From Lutispora thermophila DSM 19022 (lineage in GTDB: Bacteria > Bacillota > Clostridia > Lutisporales > Lutisporaceae): a DNA stretch of 64,000 nt. Numbering within the stretch: the stretch's first letter is position 1; each line of letters opens with the position of its first letter. The notes below the pieces were generated by a model. The model ran no database searches and was not told where the DNA came from. It saw only the letters and a program-made list of their open reading frames with translations. The position numbers and the translations under genes were made by a program. Positions 26,726 through 33,653 of this stretch are shown here, in pieces. The DNA lies in NCBI RefSeq assembly GCF_900142105.1, contig NZ_FQZS01000003.1, positions 1,720 through 65,719 on the forward strand, read 5' to 3'.

Positions 26726-27015
26726 TATACAAGAATTTTAATCAAATCCAGAAAAGAAAAAATTCTGGTATGATGGCCGCTGCTATTCATTATGATGGTG
26801 GCGATGATGCGCCAAAGGTTACTGCCAGCGGCAAGGGGCGCGTAGCAGCAAAGATTATTGAAATGGCAAAGGCCAAAAGCATACCTATAGAAGAAGATAC
26901 TAGCCTTGTGGCAGAGCTTATTGATATGGATTTAGGAGATAATGTGCCACCTCAGCTTTATTCTGTCATAGCGGAAATACTTTTGCTCATCGAAAGAATG
27001 GAGAGTATGCTATAA
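26722..27015 (+). CDS. FlhB C-terminal-domain homologue (YlqH-like)
   Basis: A 97-residue protein that aligns with the cytoplasmic end of the export-switch protein FlhB: KGRVAAKIIEMAKAKSIPIE, then EDTSLVAELIDMDLGDNVPP and QLYSVIAEILLLIERM. The autocleavage motif NPTH of true FlhB is not present; the equivalent region reads IHYDGGDDAPKVTASG. Such orphan FlhB-C proteins are common in Firmicutes beside a FliK-like gene. It may modulate export specificity. The start ATG overlaps the upstream stop. Confidence 0.85.
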   Translation: MIYKNFNQIQKRKNSGMMAAAIHYDGGDDAPKVTASGKGRVAAKIIEMAKAKSIPIEEDTSLVAELIDMDLGDNVPPQLYSVIAEILLLIERMESML

Positions 27016-27069
27016 AGATTGAGAGATTTCATGACGATATTCTTATTGAGTAAATCTGGAGGTGTTATT

Positions 27070-27507
27070 TTGAGGATATACAGTGAACAGGAATTAGCGG
27101 AGATGAAGCCTCAGGAACTGACCTCTCTGTTATATCAGGCATTTTTAGAGAAGTTGAGAGGGGCCATAAAAGCCCTTGAAGAAAAAGATCTGATAGGGTC
27201 AAATTATCTTATTCAGGGATGTAATGACATATTGGAAAGATTAGGTGCAGGAATCAACTATAAAGCAGGAATTATAGCTGATCAATTGGAAGCCTTGTAC
27301 GACTTTTGTGCCCATAGGCTTATAGAAGCAAATATTAAGAAAGATAAAGAAATGCTGCAACAAGTATTGAAGATCATGGAAAATATATCCCAAGGCTGGT
27401 TTACAGCTATGGAGGTATCTGACTTGGAAACAAGTATTAATAAAAAACTTGAAAATTATGAGAGCCATTTGTACTATGAGGAGGCAAATTTGGACATAGT
27501 GGAATAA
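27070..27507 (+). CDS. fliS: flagellin export chaperone FliS
   Basis: A 145-residue helical bundle protein that binds flagellin C-termini before export. Key similarity covers LTSLLYQAFLEKLRGAIKAL, NYLIQGCNDILERL, and ALYDFCAHRLIEANIKKDKE, the strongest FliS pattern. The TTG at 27070 is preferred because GGAGGTG stands five bases before it and the family starts near this point; an upstream TTG at 27019 gives an unsupported extension. It lies 23 bases before the long flagellin gene, its expected client. Confidence 0.85.
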   Translation: MRIYSEQELAEMKPQELTSLLYQAFLEKLRGAIKALEEKDLIGSNYLIQGCNDILERLGAGINYKAGIIADQLEALYDFCAHRLIEANIKKDKEMLQQVLKIMENISQGWFTAMEVSDLETSINKKLENYESHLYYEEANLDIVE

Positions 27508-27530
27508 AATCTAAAGAAAGGGGATATAAA

Positions 27531-29252
27531 ATGAGGATTAATACTAATATTCAGGCTATCAATGCCTATAGACAACTATCTGTAAGCCAAAATAAGGTTT
27601 CAAAGAATATTGAGAAACTATCATCAGGCTTGAGAATTAACAGAGCTGGCGATGATGCCGCAGGATTAGCCATATCAGAAAAGATGAGATCTCAGATAAG
27701 AGGTCTGAATATGGCGGAAAGAAACACCCAGGATGGAATATCCTTGATTCAGACTGCTGAAGGGGCTTTACAGGAAGTACATAATTGCCTTCAAAGGATG
27801 AGGGAGTTGGCTATACAGGGAGCCAATGGAACCTTGGATGAAAAAGATAGATTAGCCATACAGAATGAAATAGACCAATTAACATATGATATAGATAGAA
27901 TAGCAAGGACCACACAGTTTAATGCAAATCCTCTTTTGAGAGGCTCATTATTAGCAAGACCAGTTATAACAACCAATGCCACAGAAATAAAATATGAGGG
28001 AAGCGGAACTTGGAATGGAAATGTGGTTGCAGAACCTAGTGAACGAGGACAAGTGGAACTTCAACTCTTGGGGAATCCTACTGACGCACAGTATTTGGCT
28101 ATAAATGGCAAATATTATGAGTTTGAAAAGCCAGACGATCCTACTGATCCGAACGATAGCAAGTGGGGGGTACAAGCTGGTCACATTGCAGTAAGGGTTG
28201 GTAGTAATGAAACAGAAACATTGCAAAACTTATTAAATGCAATAGGACAAAATGATAATACTTTTGATATTAAAGCCAGTGAAATAAATGGGTCTAGTTT
28301 GATACTTAAAACATCAAAGAATATGTCCCCATCAGATGCAAATCAAATTGAAGTAAATAAATGGACAGCTAATGTAAAATTTGTAGATAATCTAAGCAAT
28401 GAAGCGACTAAGCCTGAAACTGATAAATTAAATGCCCCTGATACATCCACAAATTGGAAGACCATATACCTCAACTTTACAGAACTGCCTAAAGCAGGAG
28501 ATCAACTGATCATCGATGGTGTAGAAATTAAATTTGAAGATACTTCTACTCCATATAAGGATGGAAAAGCAATAGTAGGGGTTAAAGATAGAACCGTATA
28601 CGATGTTCTAGCAGAAGTATATAATGTTATAGCTGCAGCGAAGAATGACAGTAAAGCTGAGGCTTTGGTAGATTTTAAAGTTAATGGTAGCTCATTGATC
28701 TTATCTACCGACAAAACTGACGGCAAAACAAAAACCGGTTCTAACAATGGATTGGATATAGAATTCAGAGATAATGACTTTGAAACCTATGCAGGCAAGG
28801 AAATGGAAATAAAGCTGCAGATAGGAGCTAATTATGGAGAAAGCATGAATCTCCTTATTGGTGTTGTAGATTCAGCATTTTTGGGAATCGCAAGATATGC
28901 GGATCATAAAGGCGTAATATCTACAGCGGGAGTTGATGCAGAAGCGGGTATAAGCGTACTTACTGAAGAAGATGCTCAGAATGCCATAGTATTTTTCGAT
29001 AATGCCATAAGGTTAGTTTCCGAGTCTCGTTCCAGACTGGGAGCTTATCAGAACAGACTTGAACATACTATATCCAACTTGACAACTACTGCAGAAAACT
29101 TAACTGCAGCTGAATCAAGAATTAGAGACGTGGATATGGCTTTGGAAATGTCGGAATTCACTAAGAACAATATAATAAATCAGGCTGCAACTGCCATGTT
29201 GGCTCAGGCAAATCAACTGCCTCAAGGCATACTGAAGCTATTACAGTATTAA
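27531..29252 (+). CDS. flagellin, long variant with duplicated insert
   Basis: A 573-residue flagellin. The N-terminal D0/D1 (MRINTNIQAINAYRQLS, then GLRINRAGDDAAGLAISEKM) and the C-terminal D1/D0 (ESRSRLGAYQNRLEHTISNL ending AQANQLPQGILKLLQY) are canonical. The middle, about residues 150-440, is a large insert with two related modules: each contains a NGSSLIL motif near its end (about residues 256 and 384). A second, short flagellin of 276 residues lies at 44672. The long form may have a different surface domain or act as a minor filament protein. Confidence 0.93.
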   Translation: MRINTNIQAINAYRQLSVSQNKVSKNIEKLSSGLRINRAGDDAAGLAISEKMRSQIRGLNMAERNTQDGISLIQTAEGALQEVHNCLQRMRELAIQGANGTLDEKDRLAIQNEIDQLTYDIDRIARTTQFNANPLLRGSLLARPVITTNATEIKYEGSGTWNGNVVAEPSERGQVELQLLGNPTDAQYLAINGKYYEFEKPDDPTDPNDSKWGVQAGHIAVRVGSNETETLQNLLNAIGQNDNTFDIKASEINGSSLILKTSKNMSPSDANQIEVNKWTANVKFVDNLSNEATKPETDKLNAPDTSTNWKTIYLNFTELPKAGDQLIIDGVEIKFEDTSTPYKDGKAIVGVKDRTVYDVLAEVYNVIAAAKNDSKAEALVDFKVNGSSLILSTDKTDGKTKTGSNNGLDIEFRDNDFETYAGKEMEIKLQIGANYGESMNLLIGVVDSAFLGIARYADHKGVISTAGVDAEAGISVLTEEDAQNAIVFFDNAIRLVSESRSRLGAYQNRLEHTISNLTTTAENLTAAESRIRDVDMALEMSEFTKNNIINQAATAMLAQANQLPQGILKLLQY

Positions 29253-29395
29253 TATGATAAAAAATATTCTAATCACGGATCACATGACAAGACTCAGAAT
29301 GAATCCTAAAGGCAACGCATCAAGAACCATAAGGAATACCTGAATAGTAGATGCTAGAAACCAGCCACTGACCAAATGGGAATACCCTATAGCAA
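29253..29395 (+). repeat. intergenic repeat with three cores
   Basis: The gap between the long flagellin and yaaR holds a degenerate GACTCAGAATGAATCC (29291-29306) and two clear cores, GAACCATAAGGAATACC (29324-29340) and GACCAAATGGGAATACC (29370-29386). ATGCTAGAAACCAGCC lies between the two. The last core ends 25 bases before the yaaR start. Confidence 0.65.
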
Positions 29396-29410
29396 TAGGA
29401 TGTGATATAT

Positions 29411-29848
29411 ATGAAAGTCAGAAATATTGAAAAAACCAATACAGATCATATGGCGGCGAAAAAGGTCAAGGATGAGACCTCCGTATCTTTTCGTGAGGTG
29501 ATGTCTACTCGTAGAGATGAGATAGATATGGAGCGATTAAACAAGCTCATGGAAGAAGTAGATGATCGAGGTAAAGTGCTAGCCCAGTCCATGACCGTTG
29601 AAGACTTGAGGGAATATAAGAAAAAGGTAAAAGAGTTTTTGTCCGAAGCTGTTAAATACGGATTGAGAATTCAACAGAGTAGAGGATTTAACAGGGGTGG
29701 ACGGATGAGAATGTACAAAATTGTACAAAAGGTAGATGATAAGCTGCTGGAATTGACGGACGCAGTGATAAACAAGCAGGAGAAGGGAATAAAGGTGCTA
29801 AGCCTTATTGGAGAGATCCGTGGACTGCTTCTTGATGTATATGCCTAA
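29411..29848 (+). CDS. YaaR-family protein (DUF327)
   Basis: A 145-residue protein with a long amphipathic helix region. The family stretch VSFREVMSTRRDEIDMERLN, VEDLREYKKKVKEFLSEAVK and the C-terminal IGEIRGLLLDVYA are visible. The function is unknown; in clostridial genomes it is often found near flagellar genes. A GTG in frame at 29402 is possible, but ATG 29411 fits the family start. It ends in a strong terminator. Confidence 0.8.
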   Translation: MKVRNIEKTNTDHMAAKKVKDETSVSFREVMSTRRDEIDMERLNKLMEEVDDRGKVLAQSMTVEDLREYKKKVKEFLSEAVKYGLRIQQSRGFNRGGRMRMYKIVQKVDDKLLELTDAVINKQEKGIKVLSLIGEIRGLLLDVYA

Positions 29849-29872
29849 TATGTTTACTTGAATTAAAATTAT

Positions 29873-29899
29873 AACCGACTTGTAATCAGTCGGTTTTTT
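29873..29899 (+). terminator. terminator after yaaR
   Basis: AACCGACT and AGTCGGTT with a seven-base loop, then a T run. Confidence 0.92.
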
Positions 29900-29920
29900 A
29901 TTTTCCACGTCATAATTTCT

Positions 29921-29974
29921 ATAATGACCTTATCCGCGGAAATAAAAGAAAAGACCGGTCGGAAAGGTCATTAT
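29921..29974 (+). promoter_or_regulatory. start-site-sequestering hairpin with embedded TATAAT
   Basis: ATAATGACCTT (29921-29931) is the exact reverse complement of AAGGTCATTAT (29964-29974). After one bulged A the pairing continues for four bases (TCCG with CGGA), giving 15 paired bases. The 3' arm includes the Shine-Dalgarno GGAAAGG (29961-29967) and the first two bases of the start codon. A TATAAT (29920-29925) lies in the left arm, so transcripts started there would lack that arm, while read-through RNA would fold and be silent. Confidence 0.75.
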
Positions 29975-30482
29975 GGATAAAAATGCAATATTGGAAAAAG
30001 CTCATCCACTGATTATTTCATCAATTAATAAATATGCTCTAAGCAAGGATGAGTTTGAAGATTTGTATCAGGAAGGTGCAATAGTTATACTTGAGTCTTT
30101 GGATAAATATGATAGATCTAAATCAGTTGATATATTTTACTATCTAAAAAATCAACTTAGATATTTTTATTTAAATTATGGAAGATACAATAGAAAGACT
30201 GTATCGATTAATGAACCCATAGCTGAAGGCTTAGAACTTGGAGATACTTTGATGGATGAATCAAGCTGTATAGAGGATGATCTACTATCAAGTGCAGAAG
30301 TTGAAGAAGCATATAGGGCACTTATGGATTTAAATTATGAAGAACGATATATAATACAAGAAAGTATAATTAAGCAAAGAACCCTTGATGATTTAGCAAA
30401 GGAGTTAGGTATAAGCAGAACAACATTGTTCCGCCGAAAGAGGAGTATATTAGGCAAAATATATAACAAGATGAATAATTAG
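29973..30482 (+). CDS. orphan sigma-70 family sigma factor
   Basis: A 169-residue small sigma factor with region 2 (FEDLYQEGAIVILESLDKYD) and a region 4 helix-turn-helix (TLDDLAKELGISRTTLFRRK). There is no region 1 or 3, and no neighbouring gene looks like an anti-sigma factor. It is not an obvious match to the sporulation or flagellar sigmas. B. subtilis YvrI (SigO) lies beside yvrJ, and this gene lies near a YvrJ homologue, which hints at kinship. The target genes are unknown. Translation appears masked by a hairpin in its leader. Confidence 0.85.
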   Translation: MDKNAILEKAHPLIISSINKYALSKDEFEDLYQEGAIVILESLDKYDRSKSVDIFYYLKNQLRYFYLNYGRYNRKTVSINEPIAEGLELGDTLMDESSCIEDDLLSSAEVEEAYRALMDLNYEERYIIQESIIKQRTLDDLAKELGISRTTLFRRKRSILGKIYNKMNN

Positions 30483-30499
30483 ATGTTTATATAGATATA

Positions 30500-30694
30500 T
30501 TAATCATCTTTAAGCTTCTCTTTCAGAGTTGTATATCTGCTGATTAATTCATCTAACTCTTTGCTAAAAGCAAGGATTTCATCATTTAAGGGATCAAAGT
30601 TATTCAAAAGCATATTATGTAATTTATCTCGCATTAGGTTAATTTTTGCCTCCAATACTGTTAATTCATTATGGTTATCGTTAAAATTTTTCAT
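30500..30694 (-). CDS. Spo0E-family aspartyl-phosphate phosphatase (64 aa)
   Basis: A 64-residue protein with the Spo0E-type signature SKELDELISRY (about residues 44-54), preceded by LEAKINLMRDKLHNML. It probably dephosphorylates Spo0A-P and delays sporulation. It is divergent from an XRE-family regulator gene; the shared region of about 250 bases has two ACAG-N6-CTGT palindromes. It converges with the sigma factor gene. It is not the same as the 49-residue gene near 15 kb. Confidence 0.85.
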   Translation of the reverse strand: MKNFNDNHNELTVLEAKINLMRDKLHNMLLNNFDPLNDEILAFSKELDELISRYTTLKEKLKDD

Positions 30695-30720
30695 AGCAAG
30701 ACGCCCCCCGGTATATTCTA

Positions 30721-30738
30721 AGTGGGCGTTTTGCCCAC
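30721..30738. other. hairpin in the leader of the Spo0E-type gene
   Basis: AGTGGGC and GCCCACT with a four-base loop, 27 bases upstream of the minus-strand start of the Spo0E-type gene. It could be a leader structure or operator. The role is unknown. Confidence 0.4.
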
Positions 30739-30763
30739 TGTATTTAACAATATATTGTTGAGC

Positions 30764-30777
30764 ACAGTGTAAACTGT
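30764..30777. promoter_or_regulatory. operator palindrome 1 (ACAG-N6-CTGT)
   Basis: ACAGTGTAAACTGT is a dyad with extended match ACAGT/ACTGT. It sits on the Spo0E side of the divergent region. Confidence 0.55.
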
Positions 30778-30882
30778 CTGTTATATATCACAAAAGTTTA
30801 CCTTAAATTTTAAATAATTCCAAATGAATCCTTTTCTATATTATAATGGACAGAATGTACAATGTCAATATATTATTACACA

Positions 30883-30898
30883 AACAGTCTAATCTGTT
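30883..30898. promoter_or_regulatory. operator palindrome 2 (AACAG-N6-CTGTT)
   Basis: AACAGTCTAATCTGTT is a dyad that abuts a TATAAT -10 (30898-30903) of the XRE regulator gene. A protein bound here would block that promoter. The half-site and spacing are the same as in palindrome 1. Confidence 0.6.
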
Positions 30899-30943
30899 AT
30901 AATTTAGTTTTGTATGATAAAATAAGGTTGATGAGGTGGTTTT

Positions 30944-31309
30944 ATGATATTTGCTCACCGACTTGCTATGCTTCGTGAAGAAAAAAATATGTCAAGGCGT
31001 GATCTTGCAAAAGCTTTAAACATATCTTACTCATCAGTATCCAAATATGAAACTGATGTTAGATTTCCGGATCAGGAAACACTGAAGGCAATAGCAGATA
31101 TATTTCAAGTATCCATTGATTATCTTTTGGGAAGGACCGATGTTAGGAATTTTTACGAAAAAGTTGAGTCGGGAGAAAAAGATTATGTTTCAGAAAGTAA
31201 GGGGTATAATGATTTTAATAACATTGGACTGCCTGATGAAGCTATAAGGCAGATAAATGACTATATAGAGTTTATAAAACAGAAATATAACGTAGAAGGG
31301 AATAAATAA
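30944..31309 (+). CDS. XRE-family transcriptional regulator
   Basis: A 121-residue protein. Residues 5-60 form an XRE helix-turn-helix (MSRRDLAKALNISYSSVSKY with DYLLGRTD after it), and the C-terminal half ends in an amphipathic IRQINDYIEFIKQKYNV helix probably used for dimerisation. It resembles SinR-type or phage-like regulators. Two palindromes upstream, one overlapping its own -10, suggest autorepression and control of the divergent Spo0E-type gene. GAGGTGG precedes ATG 30944. Confidence 0.85.
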   Translation: MIFAHRLAMLREEKNMSRRDLAKALNISYSSVSKYETDVRFPDQETLKAIADIFQVSIDYLLGRTDVRNFYEKVESGEKDYVSESKGYNDFNNIGLPDEAIRQINDYIEFIKQKYNVEGNK

Positions 31310-31367
31310 ACTTTACTAATATTATATAACTAAATTACCATATTTTACATGAAACGTCAATTGTGAT

Positions 31368-31401
31368 TTTCTGGTGACTATCATTACCAGAAATTTTTTT
31401 T
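31368..31401 (+). terminator. terminator after the XRE gene
   Basis: TTTCTGGT and ACCAGAAA with a ten-base loop, followed by eight T residues. Confidence 0.8.
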
Positions 31402-31416
31402 GTATTTTTGCGGAAA

Positions 31417-31458
31417 ATCACCTTCCCAGAAGTTATTTATATAGCGAAGGGAGGTGAT
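31417..31458 (+). promoter_or_regulatory. Shine-Dalgarno-sequestering hairpin before DUF1659 gene
   Basis: ATCACCTTCCC (31417-31427) can pair with GGGAGGTGAT (31449-31458) with one bulged T, giving ten base pairs. The 3' arm is the entire ribosome binding site of the DUF1659 gene at 31463. This is the second such masking hairpin within 1.5 kb. Confidence 0.6.
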
Positions 31459-31462
31459 ATGA

Positions 31463-31684
31463 ATGGCAGTTCAAGCAGAGGTAAAAAGCGTAAAGCTTCA
31501 GATTAAATACCTTGGTGAGGTGGTAAATGGAAGACAGACCTATATCACAAAGACTTACAATAGAGTTAAACCTAATGCGCAAAATCAGGACATTTATGAT
31601 GTAGGAAAAATAATAGCTGGACTTCAGACTAATCCTTTATATGGCATTAGTAAATCTGAAGATTCAGGTCTGTCAGAAGCTTAG
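31463..31684 (+). CDS. DUF1659 domain protein
   Basis: A 73-residue protein with alternating beta-strand-like stretches: AEVKSVKLQIKYLGEVVNGR, TYITKTYNRVKPNA and a helix around DVGKIIAGLQ. DUF1659 proteins are small, of unknown function, and usually lie directly before a DUF2922 and a YvrJ gene, as here. GGGAGGTGAT lies five bases before the ATG and is masked by a leader hairpin. Confidence 0.85.
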   Translation: MAVQAEVKSVKLQIKYLGEVVNGRQTYITKTYNRVKPNAQNQDIYDVGKIIAGLQTNPLYGISKSEDSGLSEA

Positions 31685-31723
31685 TATCATAAATTTTAGC
31701 ATATGGGAAAGGAGGTGTTCTAT

Positions 31724-31942
31724 ATGGCAAGAAAGCTAGAAATGGTGTTTAGGGATGCTTTAGGAAAGATAATGAAAATAAGTGTAGATAATGCAGATGA
31801 AAATCTTACTGCAGATTCTATAAAGTCTGCTATGGAAAGCATCATATCAAAAAATGTGTTTGCAACAGAGACTGGAGATCTTATTGCAATAGATGGAGCC
31901 AGGATAGTTGATACTAACATCCAGAAACTTGATTTTGAATAA
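31724..31942 (+). CDS. DUF2922 domain protein
   Basis: A 72-residue protein, ARKLEMVFRDALGKIMKISV at the start, a helix around TADSIKSAMESIISKN, and IAIDGARIVDTNIQKLDFE at the end. DUF2922 has no known function. The start at 31724 has AAAGGAGGTG in front; an upstream ATG in the same frame (31703) lacks one. It shares an operon with DUF1659 and YvrJ. Confidence 0.85.
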   Translation: MARKLEMVFRDALGKIMKISVDNADENLTADSIKSAMESIISKNVFATETGDLIAIDGARIVDTNIQKLDFE

Positions 31943-31958
31943 TTAGGGAGGGAGATAT

Positions 31959-32105
31959 ATGGAGGAAATTTTTAATGGAGTAGCCAATATAGGTTTTCCT
32001 ATAGCAGTATCCATCTATCTCCTTATGAGAATAGAAAGCAAAATGGAGAACCTTACAAACTCCATTAATGAGTTGTCCAGGGTAATATCTTCCAGGCTTG
32101 ATTAA
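31959..32105 (+). CDS. YvrJ family small membrane protein (48 aa)
   Basis: A 48-residue protein that starts MEEIFNGVANIGFPIAVSIY, with one hydrophobic segment (about residues 8-22), then a charged helix of repeated Glu/Asn/Ser. This is the YvrJ pattern. GGGAGGGAG lies before the ATG. It closes the three-gene operon and would put a membrane anchor next to the two DUF proteins. Function unknown. Confidence 0.82.
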   Translation: MEEIFNGVANIGFPIAVSIYLLMRIESKMENLTNSINELSRVISSRLD

Positions 32106-32112
32106 TCATGAG

Positions 32113-32134
32113 GCTGGAGACGGAGTGCTCCAGC
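32113..32134. terminator. hairpin between convergent yvrJ and HD-GYP genes
   Basis: GCTGGAG and CTCCAGC with an eight-base loop; a T-rich stretch follows a few bases later on the plus strand. Probable terminator for the DUF trio. Confidence 0.5.
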
Positions 32135-33456
32135 TAATGCTCTTTTTGCATCATTTCTATAAAAGCAGAGGCAATGTCTGGGTCAAATTGGGTACCACTG
32201 TTTCTTTTTATTTCCTCTAAAGCTTTTTCTACACTGAAAGGCTTTCTATAGGGTCTTTCTGATGTCATGGCATCAAAGGCATCTGCTAATGCTAAAATTT
32301 TAGATTCTGTCAACAGGCTTCTTCCATCTACCCCCAAAGGATAACCCTTTCCGTCAAACCTCTCATGATGTTGATAAATTATTTTTCTTATATCATCAAA
32401 ATATTCGATATCCGACAATATTTCATAACCTATGGAGGGATGTTTCTTTACAATGGAATATTCCTTTGATGTGAGGATACCGGGTTTGTTTAGTATGCCT
32501 TCCGGTATTCCTATTTTTCCTATATCATGGAGTATGGCAGCAATCTTGAGTTTATAGAGCCTATCATTACTAAGTCCTAGGTAATTAGCGGTTTTTACCG
32601 AAAGCTCTGTGACTCTGTCACAGTGTCCCCTTGTATATGTATCTTTGGCCTCAATGGCCTTTGCCAAAGATTTGGCAGTATCTTCATAAGTTTTCTTCAA
32701 ATCACTGTAAAGCTTGGCATTGTAAAGAGCCGTAGATGCAAGGCTTGCAAAGGAACATAAAATAGACAGCTTATGTTCATCAAAAGCATTTTCCTTGAAG
32801 GTATCAACAATGAAAACTCCAATGACTTCGCCATTATACATAATGGGAGCTACCATTTCTTGTTTCATATCATCATGAACAATGATTATGTTATCTATGC
32901 TATTAACATCTTTTATAAGTAAAGCTCTCTTTTCTCTGACGCATAGAGCACAGACACCTTTACCATTAATAGCAAATTTCATATTTAAGAAGCCTTCAAT
33001 AGGAGGTCCATTCCAATACTTTACTATCAAAAATTTCTTTTCATCATCCAGAAGCATTATAGCAAGTATATCATAAGCCAATATGCCTTTTAATAGTTCA
33101 TCCATGTCTTGAAATAATGTGTCAATATTGAGATTTGAGTTTATCTTTTTTGAAATAGTATATAAGGCGGATAATTCTTGATTTTTATCTTGGAGTTCTT
33201 TTTTGGATTCATTTAATTTTTTTATATAGTTGGTAAGTTCGTTGTTTATGGTGTATGTTTCTTTATATAATGCTTCGATTTCATCCCTTTGAAGGCTTAT
33301 CAAAGTTAAAATCTGTTCTTTATCCATTGAGGTTTTTCTGGCAATAGTCTCAGCTGAATCCGTATTATTTTTAACAAGAACTCTGTAATAATGATGTGCA
33401 AATATAGAAAACACTACGATTAATACTATGTACTTAAGCAACTCTGCTGTCTCCAT
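32134..33456 (-). CDS. GAF/HD-GYP cyclic-di-GMP phosphodiesterase
   Basis: A 440-residue protein: one membrane helix (about residues 7-24), a coiled coil (about 45-105), a GAF domain (about 110-250) and a C-terminal HD-GYP domain. The catalytic HD is at residues 310-311 (ILHDIGKIGIP), and the HHERFDGKGYP motif follows. HD-GYP enzymes hydrolyse c-di-GMP to GMP via pGpG. The GAF domain probably senses a small ligand. It is divergent from the ComK-like gene. With the riboswitch at the window start it suggests an active c-di-GMP circuit in this organism. Confidence 0.9.
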   Translation of the reverse strand: METAELLKYIVLIVVFSIFAHHYYRVLVKNNTDSAETIARKTSMDKEQILTLISLQRDEIEALYKETYTINNELTNYIKKLNESKKELQDKNQELSALYTISKKINSNLNIDTLFQDMDELLKGILAYDILAIMLLDDEKKFLIVKYWNGPPIEGFLNMKFAINGKGVCALCVREKRALLIKDVNSIDNIIIVHDDMKQEMVAPIMYNGEVIGVFIVDTFKENAFDEHKLSILCSFASLASTALYNAKLYSDLKKTYEDTAKSLAKAIEAKDTYTRGHCDRVTELSVKTANYLGLSNDRLYKLKIAAILHDIGKIGIPEGILNKPGILTSKEYSIVKKHPSIGYEILSDIEYFDDIRKIIYQHHERFDGKGYPLGVDGRSLLTESKILALADAFDAMTSERPYRKPFSVEKALEEIKRNSGTQFDPDIASAFIEMMQKEH

Positions 33457-33582
33457 TTCTCATTTCCAAATTTTATGTCCCATGATGTTCATTATATCAG
33501 ATGAGAACAGAATTGAATAGATTATTTGACGAAAAGTGTAAAATTTTGTGAAAAGTAGCACAACAGGGCTAAAAATGAGCTG

Positions 33583-33611
33583 TTGACATCGAACATATGT
33601 TCGTATATAAT
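33583..33611 (+). promoter_or_regulatory. consensus promoter with an embedded LexA (DinR) box
   Basis: TTGACA (33583-33588), 17 bases, TATAAT (33606-33611): a perfect sigma-A promoter. The spacer contains CGAACATATGTTCG (33590-33603), a fully symmetric match to the Gram-positive SOS box CGAAC-N4-GTTCG. LexA bound here would cover both promoter elements. The start of the ComK-like gene is 43 bases after the -10. Confidence 0.88.
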
Positions 33612-33653
33612 TATTTCAAAAGTGGTAATTTCACCCAAAAGGAGGTGGCTTAA

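Noticed and set aside
29973-32105. Prophage remnant
   Set aside because: XRE regulator and small genes could suggest a phage, but no integrase, structural or lysis gene is present, and DUF1659/DUF2922/YvrJ are chromosomal families.
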